A stretch of DNA of 64,000 nucleotides from Nibrella viscosa (GCF_039541875.1 NZ_BAABHB010000017.1:62001-126000); one strand, 5' to 3'; counted from the stretch's first letter, positions 1 through 10,010 are shown. The notes: a model not told the origin generated them from the sequence alone. Made by a program: numbers and translations.

Positions 1-216
1 TTCCAACGGAGAAAAGTGCCAGATCGCCGACGGTCGATTGCCAGCGTTTCGTGAGCAGCATCGACTCTGGAAGCCTAACCCGAATACTTATCTCAGGGCA
101 TAGGATCAACTCCACTACTTACTTTTTCAAAGCTTGGGGTCAATGCTGCACTAAGGGTGACTAGGCACTTTTTTGTAGCATACAGAAATATACATAATCA
201 TCTTCCAATTGCAACT

Positions 217-2319
217 ATGGGTTCTACGGGCAGCAGCAACTACGATCAGGAGTGGCGGGGCATTCTCCAAACAATCTTGTTCATTGGATTTGTGCTAATA
301 GGCTTTCATCTGTATTACTACTGCTACACCAGCTTCAGGCAGCATAACCTTACGTTTGCCGTTCTGGATACGTTTATCCGAAACCTGAATCGGAGTTCCG
401 GTATTTTCGGGCATCCATTTATTTCCAAACTGTTGGCTCTGTTCGTGCTGGGCGTGTATACATTCGGCAACAAAACAAGGAAAACACTGGATGTAACCTG
501 GGTTGTAGTTGGTCGGTATGCCCTGATTGGCTTTATGCTCCTGATGGCGAACGGGTATATATTACACTGGTCAACCCTATCGGTAGATAGCAGAGCCTAT
601 GGTTACGGTATCACAACCATTGTTGCTTATTTGATGCTCATCAGAGCAGGAGCCTATGCCAATCGGATTATAGACCTGAAAATTGGAGATGATCCCTTTA
701 ATCGGGATAATGAATCTTTTGAGCAGGAGGAGTTCATGCTGCAGAATGAGTACTCCATCAATATCCCCACCCGGTATTACTATAAAGGGAAGACCAGGCA
801 GGGGATGGTAAACGTTCCAAACCCTTTCCGGGCCACCATCGTCATTGGAACACCGGGCTCAGGTAAGTCGTTTGCTGTTATTTTTCAGTTTATCCGGCAG
901 CACCTGGAAAAAGGGTTCTGCATGTACATCTATGATTTCAAATTTCCGGACCTAACCAAAATCGCCTATTACTACGCGTGCAAGTACCGTCAGGATAGCA
1001 AAGACTTCCCGACCTTCTACATTCTTGATTTTGACCATCCCCGCAGTTCGCACCGGTGTAATCCCCTGGCGGCTGAACTCATGACGGATATTGTCGATGC
1101 CCTGGAGGCTTCCCAAACGATTCTGCTCAATTTGAACAAATCCTGGATTAAGAAACAGGGCGACTTTTTCACCGAGTCGCCCATCAACTTCTTTGCCGCC
1201 ATCATCTGGTACCTGAAATTATACCAGGACCGGAAAATGGCGGAGTGGCAGGCTAAGGGCCAGGATGACGAGACTCCGCAACTTAAGCCAAACTACTGCA
1301 CGTTTCCGCACGCCATAAAAATGGCAGGTTTACCTTACTCTTATCTGTTCCCGCTCCTCCAATCCGAACCCGAACTGAACAGCCTGCTCATCCCATTTGC
1401 CAGTGCGCTGGAAAAAGGTGCGTTTGATCAATTGGAAGGTCAAATTGCTTCCGCCCGCATCCCGCTGGGACGGCTAGACTCCAAGACGTTGTTCTGGCTG
1501 CTCACCGGTAATGACTTTACCCTGGACATTAATAATCCGCTCGATCCGAAGATACTTTGCGTTGGCAACAACCCAAAACGACAAGACGTATATGGTGCAG
1601 CGTTAGGACTTATAAACTCACGGGTTCTTCGGTTGGTAAATCAGAAAGGTCGGCGTAAATGCTCCATTATCGTGGACGAATTACCAACCATTTATTTTAG
1701 GGGACTCGATAACCTGATTGCAACCGGCCGCTCCAATAAGGTATGCACCACGCTGGGTGTACAGGATCTCAGCCAGCTGAAACGGGAGTACGGAGACCGG
1801 GAGGCTGAGGCCTTGTTCAATACCATAGGAAACGTGTTCAGCGGCCAGGTAGGAGGGGAGACCGCCCGAATCCTGTCAACCAGTTTTGGTAAGAACAAAC
1901 AGATTCGCCAGAACTTCACCTTCACCAAAGACGATACGAATATCCAGTTTTCGGAGAATATGGATTCGCTGATTCCCGAATCCAAAATAGCCAACCTCAG
2001 CCAGGGATACTTCGTCGGTAAAGTGGCCGATAACTTCACGGAACGCGTTGCCCAAAAGATATTCCACGCAGAATTGGTAGTCGATCCGGAAATGAAGAAA
2101 GAGATCGAAGCGTTTGAGAAAATGCCTCTGCCTCAACTGGATGACCTCACTGAAGATCGTATCTCGAATACTGAGTTCGAACAGGTCATTGCCGAAAATT
2201 ACCGGCAGGTAGAAGCGGATATTAACAACCTGCTGATTGAAGAACTATACCGCCTGCGGGATTCCGAAGAATACGCGCACCTGGTCGAGGAATTATCGTT
2301 TGATGATGCTGAGCGCTGA
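217..2319 (+). CDS. TraG/VirD4-like type IV coupling protein (conjugation ATPase)
   Basis: This is a membrane ATPase that would couple relaxase-bound plasmid DNA to a type IV secretion channel. Four hydrophobic segments fill about the first 150 residues. A Walker A motif, GTPGSGKS, lies near residue 210 and a Walker B-like IIVDE near residue 486, followed by the region where coupling proteins keep their ATPase core. This layout fits the Bacteroidetes TraG/MobC (YWFCY-type) family. A GTG at 157 extends the frame by 20 residues. I prefer the ATG at 217 because the extension has no family-like content, but the start is not certain. It opens a co-directional run of conjugation-associated genes, and the M23 peptidase starts 14 bases after its stop. 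Confidence 0.88.
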   Translation: MGSTGSSNYDQEWRGILQTILFIGFVLIGFHLYYYCYTSFRQHNLTFAVLDTFIRNLNRSSGIFGHPFISKLLALFVLGVYTFGNKTRKTLDVTWVVVGRYALIGFMLLMANGYILHWSTLSVDSRAYGYGITTIVAYLMLIRAGAYANRIIDLKIGDDPFNRDNESFEQEEFMLQNEYSINIPTRYYYKGKTRQGMVNVPNPFRATIVIGTPGSGKSFAVIFQFIRQHLEKGFCMYIYDFKFPDLTKIAYYYACKYRQDSKDFPTFYILDFDHPRSSHRCNPLAAELMTDIVDALEASQTILLNLNKSWIKKQGDFFTESPINFFAAIIWYLKLYQDRKMAEWQAKGQDDETPQLKPNYCTFPHAIKMAGLPYSYLFPLLQSEPELNSLLIPFASALEKGAFDQLEGQIASARIPLGRLDSKTLFWLLTGNDFTLDINNPLDPKILCVGNNPKRQDVYGAALGLINSRVLRLVNQKGRRKCSIIVDELPTIYFRGLDNLIATGRSNKVCTTLGVQDLSQLKREYGDREAEALFNTIGNVFSGQVGGETARILSTSFGKNKQIRQNFTFTKDDTNIQFSENMDSLIPESKIANLSQGYFVGKVADNFTERVAQKIFHAELVVDPEMKKEIEAFEKMPLPQLDDLTEDRISNTEFEQVIAENYRQVEADINNLLIEELYRLRDSEEYAHLVEELSFDDAER

Positions 2320-2333
2320 ATAACACGAAAGTT

Positions 2334-3170
2334 ATGTTTGCCACTTACCGTATTCTTTTTCTATTGCTGGTTTGCTGTTTTCCGAAGAACAGTCAGGCTC
2401 AGGTGATATTCAGCCCTAAACAGCGTGAACAGTTGCTAATCATTACGCGGCTGGATCGGGAGGCCATAGAAAAACAGGATGGTGCGGTTGACACCAGCCG
2501 AATTGTTTTACATCCTTTGGGTCAGCACACGGAGTTGCATGCGCAACGGATTGATCAGGTAATTGATTCGCTGGAGCTACTGGAGCGAAATCTTAAGCAG
2601 GCTGTGAGTGAGGCTCAGCGATTACGAAAAAAGGACCTGTTAGCCCGGTACCGCAGCATACCGTCTATTCTACCCATCCGGCTGGCCGCTCAACGGGAGT
2701 TTCGTGTCAGTAGTCCGTTCGGCGTTCGCTGGCATCCGATAACGGGGCAGCTACAAAACCATGCCGGTATCGATATACCCAGCCCCGAAGGTACCAACGT
2801 GTATGCTGCGGCCGATGGGATCGTCGATAAAATGGTGGAGCAGCCTGGTGGTTTGGGAATAGCCGTTTATATCCGACATGAAAGCGGTTTTCAAACCATC
2901 TACGGGCATTTATCCAAGTATTCAGTAAAGCCGGGAGAGTGGGTAAACCAAGGCGAATCAATAGCGGAAGTGGGCTCAACCGGCAAGTCTACGGGGCCTC
3001 ACCTACACTATGCAGTGACTCAAAAGGGCGTGGCCTTAAACCCGTCTGATTTTTGTTTTCTGCTGCTGATCAAGCTAAAGAAGATGAAGTCAGAAAATCC
3101 TTCGCTGACTACTTCAAACCGTCGACCGATGGCTAGTGCAAAAAGCACGTCAACCCGTGCGAGAAAATGA
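2334..3170 (+). CDS. Secreted M23-family peptidoglycan endopeptidase
   Basis: The 278-residue product begins with a signal peptide (about residues 1-22, ending NSQA). The C-terminal half is an M23/LytM domain with the zinc ligands in place: HxxxD (His143, Asp147 in HAGID) and the HLH motif (His223, His225). Between signal and peptidase lies a charged, probably helical linker. Such enzymes cut cell-wall cross-links. Beside a coupling protein the likely task is local wall opening during conjugation, which is inference from context. The last 25 or so residues are basic and low-complexity, unlike the domain. Confidence 0.88.
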   Translation: MFATYRILFLLLVCCFPKNSQAQVIFSPKQREQLLIITRLDREAIEKQDGAVDTSRIVLHPLGQHTELHAQRIDQVIDSLELLERNLKQAVSEAQRLRKKDLLARYRSIPSILPIRLAAQREFRVSSPFGVRWHPITGQLQNHAGIDIPSPEGTNVYAAADGIVDKMVEQPGGLGIAVYIRHESGFQTIYGHLSKYSVKPGEWVNQGESIAEVGSTGKSTGPHLHYAVTQKGVALNPSDFCFLLLIKLKKMKSENPSLTTSNRRPMASAKSTSTRARK

Positions 3171-3195
3171 AATTGATACCATAACACTAATCAGT

Positions 3196-5256
3196 ATGTC
3201 TTCAACAACACAAGTGCCACCAACCGACGTGGCCAACCAACTGTACCGATTTACAAAAGAGGATATGGAACGGCTGCAAACCAGGGGAGAACTGCCTCTA
3301 TCCGTATGGGATGAGTTTCAACAAACGGGTCGGCTGCGGCCGGCTCATGAAGAAGTTGTGCGGATGGAACTGGGACGCCGATTGTGGCGTCAGGAAACCA
3401 ACCTGCCTGAACAACTACTTCAGATTTACCGAGTACCAGAATACAAAAAGGAAGCTGATTCATTGGCTATCTGGCGCGAGAGTACTTATCCGATAAATTT
3501 GGCCAGGCACGAAGAAGCTTTACAGGCAAAAGCTCAAAGTCCAACTGTACCGGAAAACTCTGTTGTTACGGTGAATGTTCCGGATAAAACAGAGAAAGAT
3601 TTAGTCACCGTACCAATTGTAAACGAACAACGACAACAAGCACCGCTACCTCATCAGGAATCGACTAGCCTGCCCGTGGGCGAACAGATTTCAAAAACGG
3701 CTGAAAATAATCGGGAGAGTGTAGCGACAAAGAACGATCAGACTAATGAAGAACGACCTGTTCAAGCTAAGGCAGAGGATCCGATTCAACATAAGGAGTC
3801 TTCACCCGCAGAGGAAAAACCTACAATTCAAGTCACGTGGGATGTCGCGACTGACGCCGAGAAAGGAAAAAGGCAGGACTATCAGTTGCTGTTACCACCC
3901 GAAGCAGAACACCTCCGTAATTATTTAGAAAGCGATAAACTGCTAGCTAATCCGGAACTGACTACACGCTTATACGACGCTGGCTTACAAAAAGAGGAAC
4001 TAGCGGCACAACTACAAGCCATTGGCGTCACCAATAACCCACAGCATGTAAACCAGTTAACCGACTACCTCTGGGATGTTCATGAGTCCGTAAAGGACCT
4101 TGACCTCAGTAACATCGATCCCACTAAAACATACCGGGTTCAATATTCAATACCGTCAGATGGTCAGCATACCGAGCTTCAGTCGACCATCGTTCCGCCG
4201 GCCCCTGAACCTAATCCGCCGGAACTAGGAATCGAACTCGTCAGGGGAGGATTGCTCGCCAATTTTTTTCATAATCTGCAAAAAAATTACAGCGCAGCAA
4301 ACATTCAGGTTTACCAGTCGCTGCGGTTCCTGGAAGTCTCCTCACCTGATCTTAACGAAGGAAAGGGATTACCGGGTCAGGAACAATTGAATCTGAATAA
4401 ACTGGAGCAGACCACCCGATTCCGGTGGGACCAGGTTGCAGATCAGCTTACCCATTTTGGGTTTACACCAGAGAAGTTACAGGAAACCGGTGCGCTTCAA
4501 AATTTTCTTAATGGTGGAAAAACCGGACTGCTTACGCTGGAGCGCACCATCAACAACAGTCCGCAGGTGCTGGTCGGTAAGATTTACATCGTAGCGCATC
4601 CCGAACTTGGACCACGGGTACACTTCCAGCCGAAACGAAATGTCCTGACGGTTCCCAACGAGTTTTTGGGCTTTACCTTCAATGAGGAAGAAAAGAAAAC
4701 CCTCAAAGAGAATGGTAACCTTGGAAAACTCGTGACCCTACAGGATAATGTTACCCGGCAAACGTTTCAAGGCTACATCGGAATCGATCAGGAAACGAAT
4801 AGCCTAACTGTTTTTAGGGCTGATCGCCTGAAAATGCCAGACGAAATACGAGGGGTGAAGCTATCCCCGGTGCAGAAGGAGCAACTTTTACAAGGTGGTG
4901 CGGTACTGCTTTCCGGACTAGCCGGCAGCAATGGGCAGAAGTATGATGCTTATGTTCAGATCAACGCGGCCAAACGATCGCTGGCTTTTGCTCCAGTTGC
5001 CGGAAATTCGGTCAAACAAACAGTCAATGTGGCCACAGCTCAGGAATTGGAACCGCCCAGCCAGGCTTTGAAAGGAACCGATAGCCGACAAAGTCTGAAG
5101 ACGGAGCAGAAAACAGCCAAAGAGAATAACAAAATGAAGCGGGATAATGACCAGCAACAGGTAAAACTGGAGGATCCCCAAAAGCTCCGCCGGCTACCTA
5201 AGATCAAAAATCAGCCTGCTAAAAAACTGAATCAGCGCCGGTCCCGAGAGACTTAA
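3196..5256 (+). CDS. DUF4099/DUF3945 plasmid protein
   Basis: The product is 686 residues from the ATG at 3196. An upstream in-frame ATG at 3136 would overlap the M23 gene and adds residues with no family character. Residues about 90-220 are hydrophilic, Glu/Lys/Gln-rich and probably disordered. Near residue 405 a DUF4099-like segment begins, with RWDQVADQL and GFTPEKL. From about residue 475 comes a DUF3945-like domain with the hallmarks LGFTF, GKLVTL, GYIGID and AKRSLAF. The tail is very basic. Bacteroidetes plasmids and conjugative elements carry these domains near mobilisation genes. The molecular function is not established. Confidence 0.75.
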   Translation: MSSTTQVPPTDVANQLYRFTKEDMERLQTRGELPLSVWDEFQQTGRLRPAHEEVVRMELGRRLWRQETNLPEQLLQIYRVPEYKKEADSLAIWRESTYPINLARHEEALQAKAQSPTVPENSVVTVNVPDKTEKDLVTVPIVNEQRQQAPLPHQESTSLPVGEQISKTAENNRESVATKNDQTNEERPVQAKAEDPIQHKESSPAEEKPTIQVTWDVATDAEKGKRQDYQLLLPPEAEHLRNYLESDKLLANPELTTRLYDAGLQKEELAAQLQAIGVTNNPQHVNQLTDYLWDVHESVKDLDLSNIDPTKTYRVQYSIPSDGQHTELQSTIVPPAPEPNPPELGIELVRGGLLANFFHNLQKNYSAANIQVYQSLRFLEVSSPDLNEGKGLPGQEQLNLNKLEQTTRFRWDQVADQLTHFGFTPEKLQETGALQNFLNGGKTGLLTLERTINNSPQVLVGKIYIVAHPELGPRVHFQPKRNVLTVPNEFLGFTFNEEEKKTLKENGNLGKLVTLQDNVTRQTFQGYIGIDQETNSLTVFRADRLKMPDEIRGVKLSPVQKEQLLQGGAVLLSGLAGSNGQKYDAYVQINAAKRSLAFAPVAGNSVKQTVNVATAQELEPPSQALKGTDSRQSLKTEQKTAKENNKMKRDNDQQQVKLEDPQKLRRLPKIKNQPAKKLNQRRSRET

Positions 5257-5308
5257 CCCCAGGCTGGCCGACCTATTTCTTCAGTAAACCAAAAATTAAA
5301 TTATACAT

Positions 5309-6118
5309 ATGGAGGCAAATCAGACCAGCCAGGACCGCCCGGCGCGGTATCCTACGTCCCTACTGGCAGAACTCACATCCCGATTCGGTATTGAATTGGA
5401 TGATGCGAATGCCAAAAAATTGCTCAACGGGCAGAAAACAGATCTGCAGATGTTGCCGGATGGTACCATACGTAAGTTCTACCTGACCCATTCTCTTGAC
5501 CAAGGTATCCACATCAATCAGATCGAACCGCGCAAAGAATTGACCCTGAGCAGTGATTATCTGGGTCACAGCTTCACCGAAGAAGACAAGAACAGGCTTC
5601 AGAAATACGGAGAAATGGGTCGACGGGTTGACCTCAACGATGCGATTACGAACCAGCCGTTTAAAGGATATATAGGGGTCGATGCCGACACTAAAACACT
5701 GACGGTGTTGCGAGAAGATCGATTCCGGTTTCCGGAGCATATAAAAGGCGTACAGCTCAGCGAGCAGCAGAAAGAAAGCCTTCGCGATGGTAAACTAACG
5801 CCAATTCATGGCATGACCGGAGCCGATGGACAGTCATTCGATGCGCTGGTGCAGGTATCGGCTGCCAAGCGGTCACTGATTTTTCGGCGACTGCCGCAGC
5901 CTGCCCAGCAGGAACAACAGAAAGCAGACGCTAACCCTCAGGTCACGCCGGTAGCTGAGGTAGTAACCAAGCCTAATAAAGCAACTGGCCAGAAGACGGG
6001 TGAGCGGAAGCAGCCCAAAAACACAAACGAGAAGCCAGCCGAAAAAACGACAAAGCGAAAGCTGCCCAAGGCCAAGAATACAACATCGCCGAAGAAAACG
6101 CCCAAACTCAAGGCATAA
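5309..6118 (+). CDS. Short DUF4099/DUF3945 plasmid protein
   Basis: The 269-residue product is a compact paralogue of its upstream neighbour. It has a short DUF4099-like N-terminus (LLAELTSRFGIEL, residues about 11-70), then a DUF3945-like domain (LGHSFTEEDK, GYIGVDAD, AAKRSLIF), then a Lys/Pro/Thr-rich basic tail from about residue 200 that looks disordered and could bind nucleic acid. Start ATG 5309 is the only good one. It lies between two other DUF3945 proteins with small gaps and is probably co-transcribed with them. Confidence 0.75.
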   Translation: MEANQTSQDRPARYPTSLLAELTSRFGIELDDANAKKLLNGQKTDLQMLPDGTIRKFYLTHSLDQGIHINQIEPRKELTLSSDYLGHSFTEEDKNRLQKYGEMGRRVDLNDAITNQPFKGYIGVDADTKTLTVLREDRFRFPEHIKGVQLSEQQKESLRDGKLTPIHGMTGADGQSFDALVQVSAAKRSLIFRRLPQPAQQEQQKADANPQVTPVAEVVTKPNKATGQKTGERKQPKNTNEKPAEKTTKRKLPKAKNTTSPKKTPKLKA

Positions 6119-6138
6119 AATATCTAATCCGTCTATTC

Positions 6139-7815
6139 ATGATACATACTATTCCAGATACCTTTATGGGCTATACGTTTTCGGAAGAAGACAAACGAAA
6201 CCTTTCCCATGTCGGTGAATTAGGTAAGTTAGTGACCCTCCATGAACCGCCGGAAGGTCCGATTCAGGCGTACGTAGCCTTTGAGCCGGAGCGTCAGGCG
6301 CTGGTCTTTATGCGTCAGCAGGATTTCCGCTTACCGAAACAGGTTAAAGGCGTTTCGTTGACCCCACAGCAACAACAGGAGTTAGCCAGTGGAAAACGCA
6401 TCGAATTAGCAGGCCTGCTATCACCCACCGGTAAGACGTATTCCGCTTCGGTTCAGATTTCTGCCGCCCGTCGTTCGCTGTCCATTAAGCCTGCGCAGCA
6501 GCGCCCCCTGTCCAGTCTCGATTATAAGCAGATTGATCTGATTGAATTCTTCCTGCACCATGAGGGTCTTTTCCATCGGCGTGATAAAGGCAGCCTGACG
6601 GCGCAGTTTGTGGTCTTTGAACGAGGAAAAGGAAGTGGTGATATGCTGATCGTTTCCAGAGCCAAGAACCGATACTTTAATCCGAACGATGATCACGAAC
6701 GGGGTACTTTGCTGGATTATCTCGCGGGCAAACTACAGGTTAATCTACAATCGAAGGAGGGTTGGCGGCAAGTGGCGGAAGTAGTACAGCGGTACCTCGG
6801 CAATGAACTGCCAAACCATGCGATTGCTGAACACGGCAAAACGAAGTCGGTCGATGAACCCAGAAAACCGACTTTTTCGTTGCTGCCGTTTACAGAGCGT
6901 GACTACCTGATACAAAGCCGGCACCTGTCGGAGCGTACGCTGGAAGCACCAGAATTTATTGGGGCTATTCACAATTGGTACTACCGGCACGAGAAATCCG
7001 GAAACGAGTACATCAATACGGCTTTCCCGGTAACCTGGCAGGGAGAGGTTCACGCGCTGATCATCCGGAATGATGACATTAATATCAGCATTGGCAACAA
7101 ACGTTTGGGAATCTGGCAAAGTCAGGTGGATAAAGTAATGCACCCAAAGGAGATTTTCATCACGGAAAATCCCATTGACGCGCTGGCTTACCATGAACTT
7201 CATCCCCCTGCTCAACCCCTGGAGCGGTTATACCTGGCAACAGGTGGTACATTCAGTGAACATACACCGGGGTATATTCAACAATTAATTGATACCTACC
7301 AGCCGGAACGGATTGTACTCGGTAACGATAATGACCAGCCCGGTATTAAGTTGAATTTACGGCTGCTGAGTGCTTTAAAGAATTCGGAGCAGGAGAATTC
7401 CCTCCAATTACGTTTCACAGCCTTTAAAGACCAATGCCGTGTAGAACTGACCGGTTTGCCGGGTCAGGTTGAGAAACTACAGGAAACAGAAAACTTTCTG
7501 TATAAGGCATTAAAGCTACCGCCCGAACCCGCCAACTCCGCAGTAACTAAAGAGCCATGGCAACGAACCCTTACGTTTCCGAATCGCCGGGAATACCTGG
7601 TACGAGCTGAAAAAGCCATATTGCAACTGAATGGCCTATCTCAACAGGTGCATATTATACGACCGATGGAGAAGGATTGGAACGATCAGCTCGGTATTAA
7701 AAAAGGCATTCCGATACCAGCCAAACCAAACCAGGAACAGAGCGAAGCAAAGAGAAAAGTGCCGGCACTTCCAAAAGAAGACGTTATTCAGCTACAGCCT
7801 CGGATAAGAATTTAA
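6139..7815 (+). CDS. DUF3945 protein with Toprim-like (primase-type) region
   Basis: In this 558-residue protein, residues 1-115 are a third DUF3945-like copy (MGYTFSEEDK, GKLVTL, AARRSLSI). The middle (about 130-230) resembles the DUF3991-type region found before Toprim domains. Residues about 335-410 look like a Toprim fold, with IFITENPIDALAY as the acidic first motif and VLGNDNDQPG as the second, where Asp residues would hold metal. The rest has a second basic region with no recognised domain. Toprim proteins act in primases, topoisomerases and nucleases. Here a role in plasmid transfer or primer synthesis is plausible but not shown. Confidence 0.72.
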   Translation: MIHTIPDTFMGYTFSEEDKRNLSHVGELGKLVTLHEPPEGPIQAYVAFEPERQALVFMRQQDFRLPKQVKGVSLTPQQQQELASGKRIELAGLLSPTGKTYSASVQISAARRSLSIKPAQQRPLSSLDYKQIDLIEFFLHHEGLFHRRDKGSLTAQFVVFERGKGSGDMLIVSRAKNRYFNPNDDHERGTLLDYLAGKLQVNLQSKEGWRQVAEVVQRYLGNELPNHAIAEHGKTKSVDEPRKPTFSLLPFTERDYLIQSRHLSERTLEAPEFIGAIHNWYYRHEKSGNEYINTAFPVTWQGEVHALIIRNDDINISIGNKRLGIWQSQVDKVMHPKEIFITENPIDALAYHELHPPAQPLERLYLATGGTFSEHTPGYIQQLIDTYQPERIVLGNDNDQPGIKLNLRLLSALKNSEQENSLQLRFTAFKDQCRVELTGLPGQVEKLQETENFLYKALKLPPEPANSAVTKEPWQRTLTFPNRREYLVRAEKAILQLNGLSQQVHIIRPMEKDWNDQLGIKKGIPIPAKPNQEQSEAKRKVPALPKEDVIQLQPRIRI

Positions 7816-7920
7816 TTGAACGAAAACAACCAGGATTAGGCAACGCTAGCGCGTTAATCAGGCCAAGGGGGAGGAGGGTGGCAGGGAAGGTGTTATCCGG
7901 GTGAATATAGCCTAAAAATG

Positions 7921-7952
7921 CTTGGCGTATTCGCCTGTTTTTGCTAAATTTA
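7921..7952 (+). promoter_or_regulatory. Candidate Bacteroidetes promoter for the 8009 gene
   Basis: CTTG at 7921-7924 is separated by 20 bases from TAAATTTA at 7945-7952. This resembles the Bacteroidetes -33 (TTTG) and -7 (TAnnTTTG) elements, and the ATG at 8009 follows 57 bases later. Confidence 0.4.
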
Positions 7953-8008
7953 TACTGTTAATCAATCAGTTATCTATTGCGCCAACGGTGTTACAGTTGG
8001 AGAAAATC

Positions 8009-8740
8009 ATGGCAAAGACCAGTCAGACTTCCGCCCTTGTTGCTCCTGTATCCGCTCCCGAATCAATCACCCCAAACCTCTACCCCTGGCAGTATGTAGA
8101 CGAAGGTAGCGGTGAAGTGCTCTCCCGATTTAAATATCTTGAGGGCCATCCGCGTCAGTATCGTTTTGATGCTAAGGAGGGCGTATTTAATATCAATGGG
8201 ATCGATAAGATAGGCAGGACGCTCACCTTCCAGCCCTTGGCCTGGCGGATCTTCACGGACAACATTCTGGGTATGGGGACCAAAAACTGGGCGGAAATCT
8301 TCTTTCTCGATGAGAAGAACAACGTATCGGCGGTGTTATTCCACGGCTATTCGGTGGATAATATCTTCCGGCTTATCGAACCGCTGTTTTACGATGACCT
8401 GACGCTGGCTGATGTCGTCATTACGGCGGTGGCCGAGAAGAAAGAGAATACGAAAATACAGCCGAAGGGAGTATATTACATTGCTACCTTTAGCTACAAG
8501 TTGGCGGATCGTGAGACCACCGAACTGCTAAAACAATTTGGCCAGGTAACCAAGATCTTCCGGCAAGAAACGCTCACCGATATTGCCAATATCAAGACCG
8601 CCTATAATTATCACAATCCGTTCCAGTGTGAAGCCTGTGAGGGTGTAGCGGCCATTGATGAGGCTCAAATACAGCCGAATGCAGAACCGCAAACTGGAAA
8701 CGCATTGCCTGCGTCTTCAGAAGACGAGCCAGTGGCCTAA
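8009..8740 (+). CDS. Hypothetical plasmid protein (243 aa)
   Basis: No family is recognised. The start at ATG 8009 is chosen over the upstream TTG at 7922, which would overlap the probable promoter. The first 25 residues are Ser/Thr/Pro/Ala-rich and probably disordered. A globular domain follows, with FTDNILGMGTKNWAEIFF and a long aromatic-rich stretch. Cys residues near the end (QCEAC) could bind metal. The C-terminus is acidic. No signal peptide or membrane segment is seen, so it is probably cytoplasmic. It stands alone, ending at a strong terminator hairpin. Confidence 0.65.
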   Translation: MAKTSQTSALVAPVSAPESITPNLYPWQYVDEGSGEVLSRFKYLEGHPRQYRFDAKEGVFNINGIDKIGRTLTFQPLAWRIFTDNILGMGTKNWAEIFFLDEKNNVSAVLFHGYSVDNIFRLIEPLFYDDLTLADVVITAVAEKKENTKIQPKGVYYIATFSYKLADRETTELLKQFGQVTKIFRQETLTDIANIKTAYNYHNPFQCEACEGVAAIDEAQIQPNAEPQTGNALPASSEDEPVA

Positions 8741-8751
8741 TGTAAGTAGGT

Positions 8752-8778
8752 AGGGGTAGGGCCGAAAGCCCTACCCCT
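8752..8778 (+). terminator. Strong stem-loop terminator
   Basis: An 11-bp perfect stem (AGGGGTAGGGC pairing with GCCCTACCCCT) closes a CGAAA loop 12 bases after the stop at 8740. The following bases include ACAATTTT. It would end transcription of the 8009 gene. Confidence 0.72.
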
Positions 8779-8822
8779 GTACACAATTTTACATCAGTCT
8801 TTTCCCTGAATGATTTTCACTC

Positions 8823-10010
8823 ATGCCTTTAGCTATAGATAAAACGTGTTTTCTGATTGAAGGACAACCGCAATATCAGCAGCAGGCTGTTCGATTGTGG
8901 GTGGATGGACAGGAACTACCACTGGCCCCCAGCCTGGCAGTGGCTAATCACTCCCCCGGCGGGTTTGAATACGGCTATGCCGGCAGTGGTCCTGCTCAAA
9001 CGGCCTTAGCGATCTGCCTGTTTATCTTTAAAGAACCTTTTATTGCCCGTGTTCTGTACCAGGACTTTAAACGAGTCTTTGTTGCCCGGTGGCCGCAAGG
9101 GAAGCCTTTTCAGATGGATATAGATGTAACAGATTTTATTCTGGAAAACCGCGAACGTATTGAGCAGGCTCAGGAGCAGGAGACATTGTACCAACAGTAC
9201 CTCAGCGAATCAGTTAAGGAGGAAAAAACTGTTTCGGACAGTAGCGCTATACTTGTTTCTGAGGCCTCTCCGGGTTCTTTTGAGCTGAGTCCATCGGCGG
9301 AGGTGCATTGGCTTTCCTTTTTAGGGTATAAAGTTCATCCGAGCCGTTGCCGTGTGGATCTGTACCGGGTGTCACAATTAGTTGTGCTGACTGACATCGG
9401 TGAGGGTACCAGCGTCACTAACGAAGTGGAAACAATAGCGGCCTTGGTTTGTCAACGCTTTACGCTTAACCCGGAAACGATGCGCTTTATTGAGCAGTAC
9501 CGGCACGGCAACCGCGAGCAAACAACGGATTGGGTTAAGTTTGAATCCTGGAAATATATTTCCGGTACGATTCAATTTTATGAACCTGAATGGTACCCTA
9601 TTCCTCAGTCTGAATTTAACGCCATCATTGAGGAGGCAGAGAAAATGGAGGTTGCGGCCGTCTTCACACTCTTGAAAACGACTGTCACTATTAAAGGGAT
9701 TGTGGGTGGCGAATCAAACGCTAACGAACTATGGGTAAATGATACCAGGCTTTTCAGCGCTTACGATTCCACTATAGGTTTAGAATTTCAATGGGGTGGG
9801 TTACAAGTGGGTAGCCTGGAAACCACTCGCCAGATATGCTGGTACCTTTTTAGGCATCCGGCAACCATTGAACGGCTAACTCCCCTCTTTCTAAAGCATT
9901 ATGTGAGTACGTGGCCAACGCAGCAGCCGTTTACCTGTAAATTATCACTTCCAGAGGTAGTTCAGCGGTTTTCTGCCGTGTTGGAAGAGACTGGATTTCC
10001 CCTTCTGTAA
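8823..10010 (+). CDS. DUF6166-like protein with a duplicated domain
   Basis: The 395-residue product begins (about 1-105) with a segment that matches the DUF6166 pattern: SPGGFEYGYAGSGPAQTALA followed by a Phe-rich stretch and an Asp-containing end. The last 110 residues look like a diverged second copy, with GLEFQWGGLQVGSLETTRQI at the equivalent place and a matching helix plus WPTQQPFTCKLSL in place of WPQGKPFQMDIDV. The middle (about 155-265) has no recognised domain. DUF6166 proteins have no known function and occur on mobile elements. No signal or membrane segments are seen. Confidence 0.68.
   Translation: MPLAIDKTCFLIEGQPQYQQQAVRLWVDGQELPLAPSLAVANHSPGGFEYGYAGSGPAQTALAICLFIFKEPFIARVLYQDFKRVFVARWPQGKPFQMDIDVTDFILENRERIEQAQEQETLYQQYLSESVKEEKTVSDSSAILVSEASPGSFELSPSAEVHWLSFLGYKVHPSRCRVDLYRVSQLVVLTDIGEGTSVTNEVETIAALVCQRFTLNPETMRFIEQYRHGNREQTTDWVKFESWKYISGTIQFYEPEWYPIPQSEFNAIIEEAEKMEVAAVFTLLKTTVTIKGIVGGESNANELWVNDTRLFSAYDSTIGLEFQWGGLQVGSLETTRQICWYLFRHPATIERLTPLFLKHYVSTWPTQQPFTCKLSLPEVVQRFSAVLEETGFPLL

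Noticed and set aside
1..156. Possible C-terminal end of an upstream gene (open frame from base 2 to a TAG at 101)
   Set aside because: Two forward frames are open in part and none shows a recognisable motif, so the real frame cannot be chosen. A relaxase end would fit the context but is not supported.
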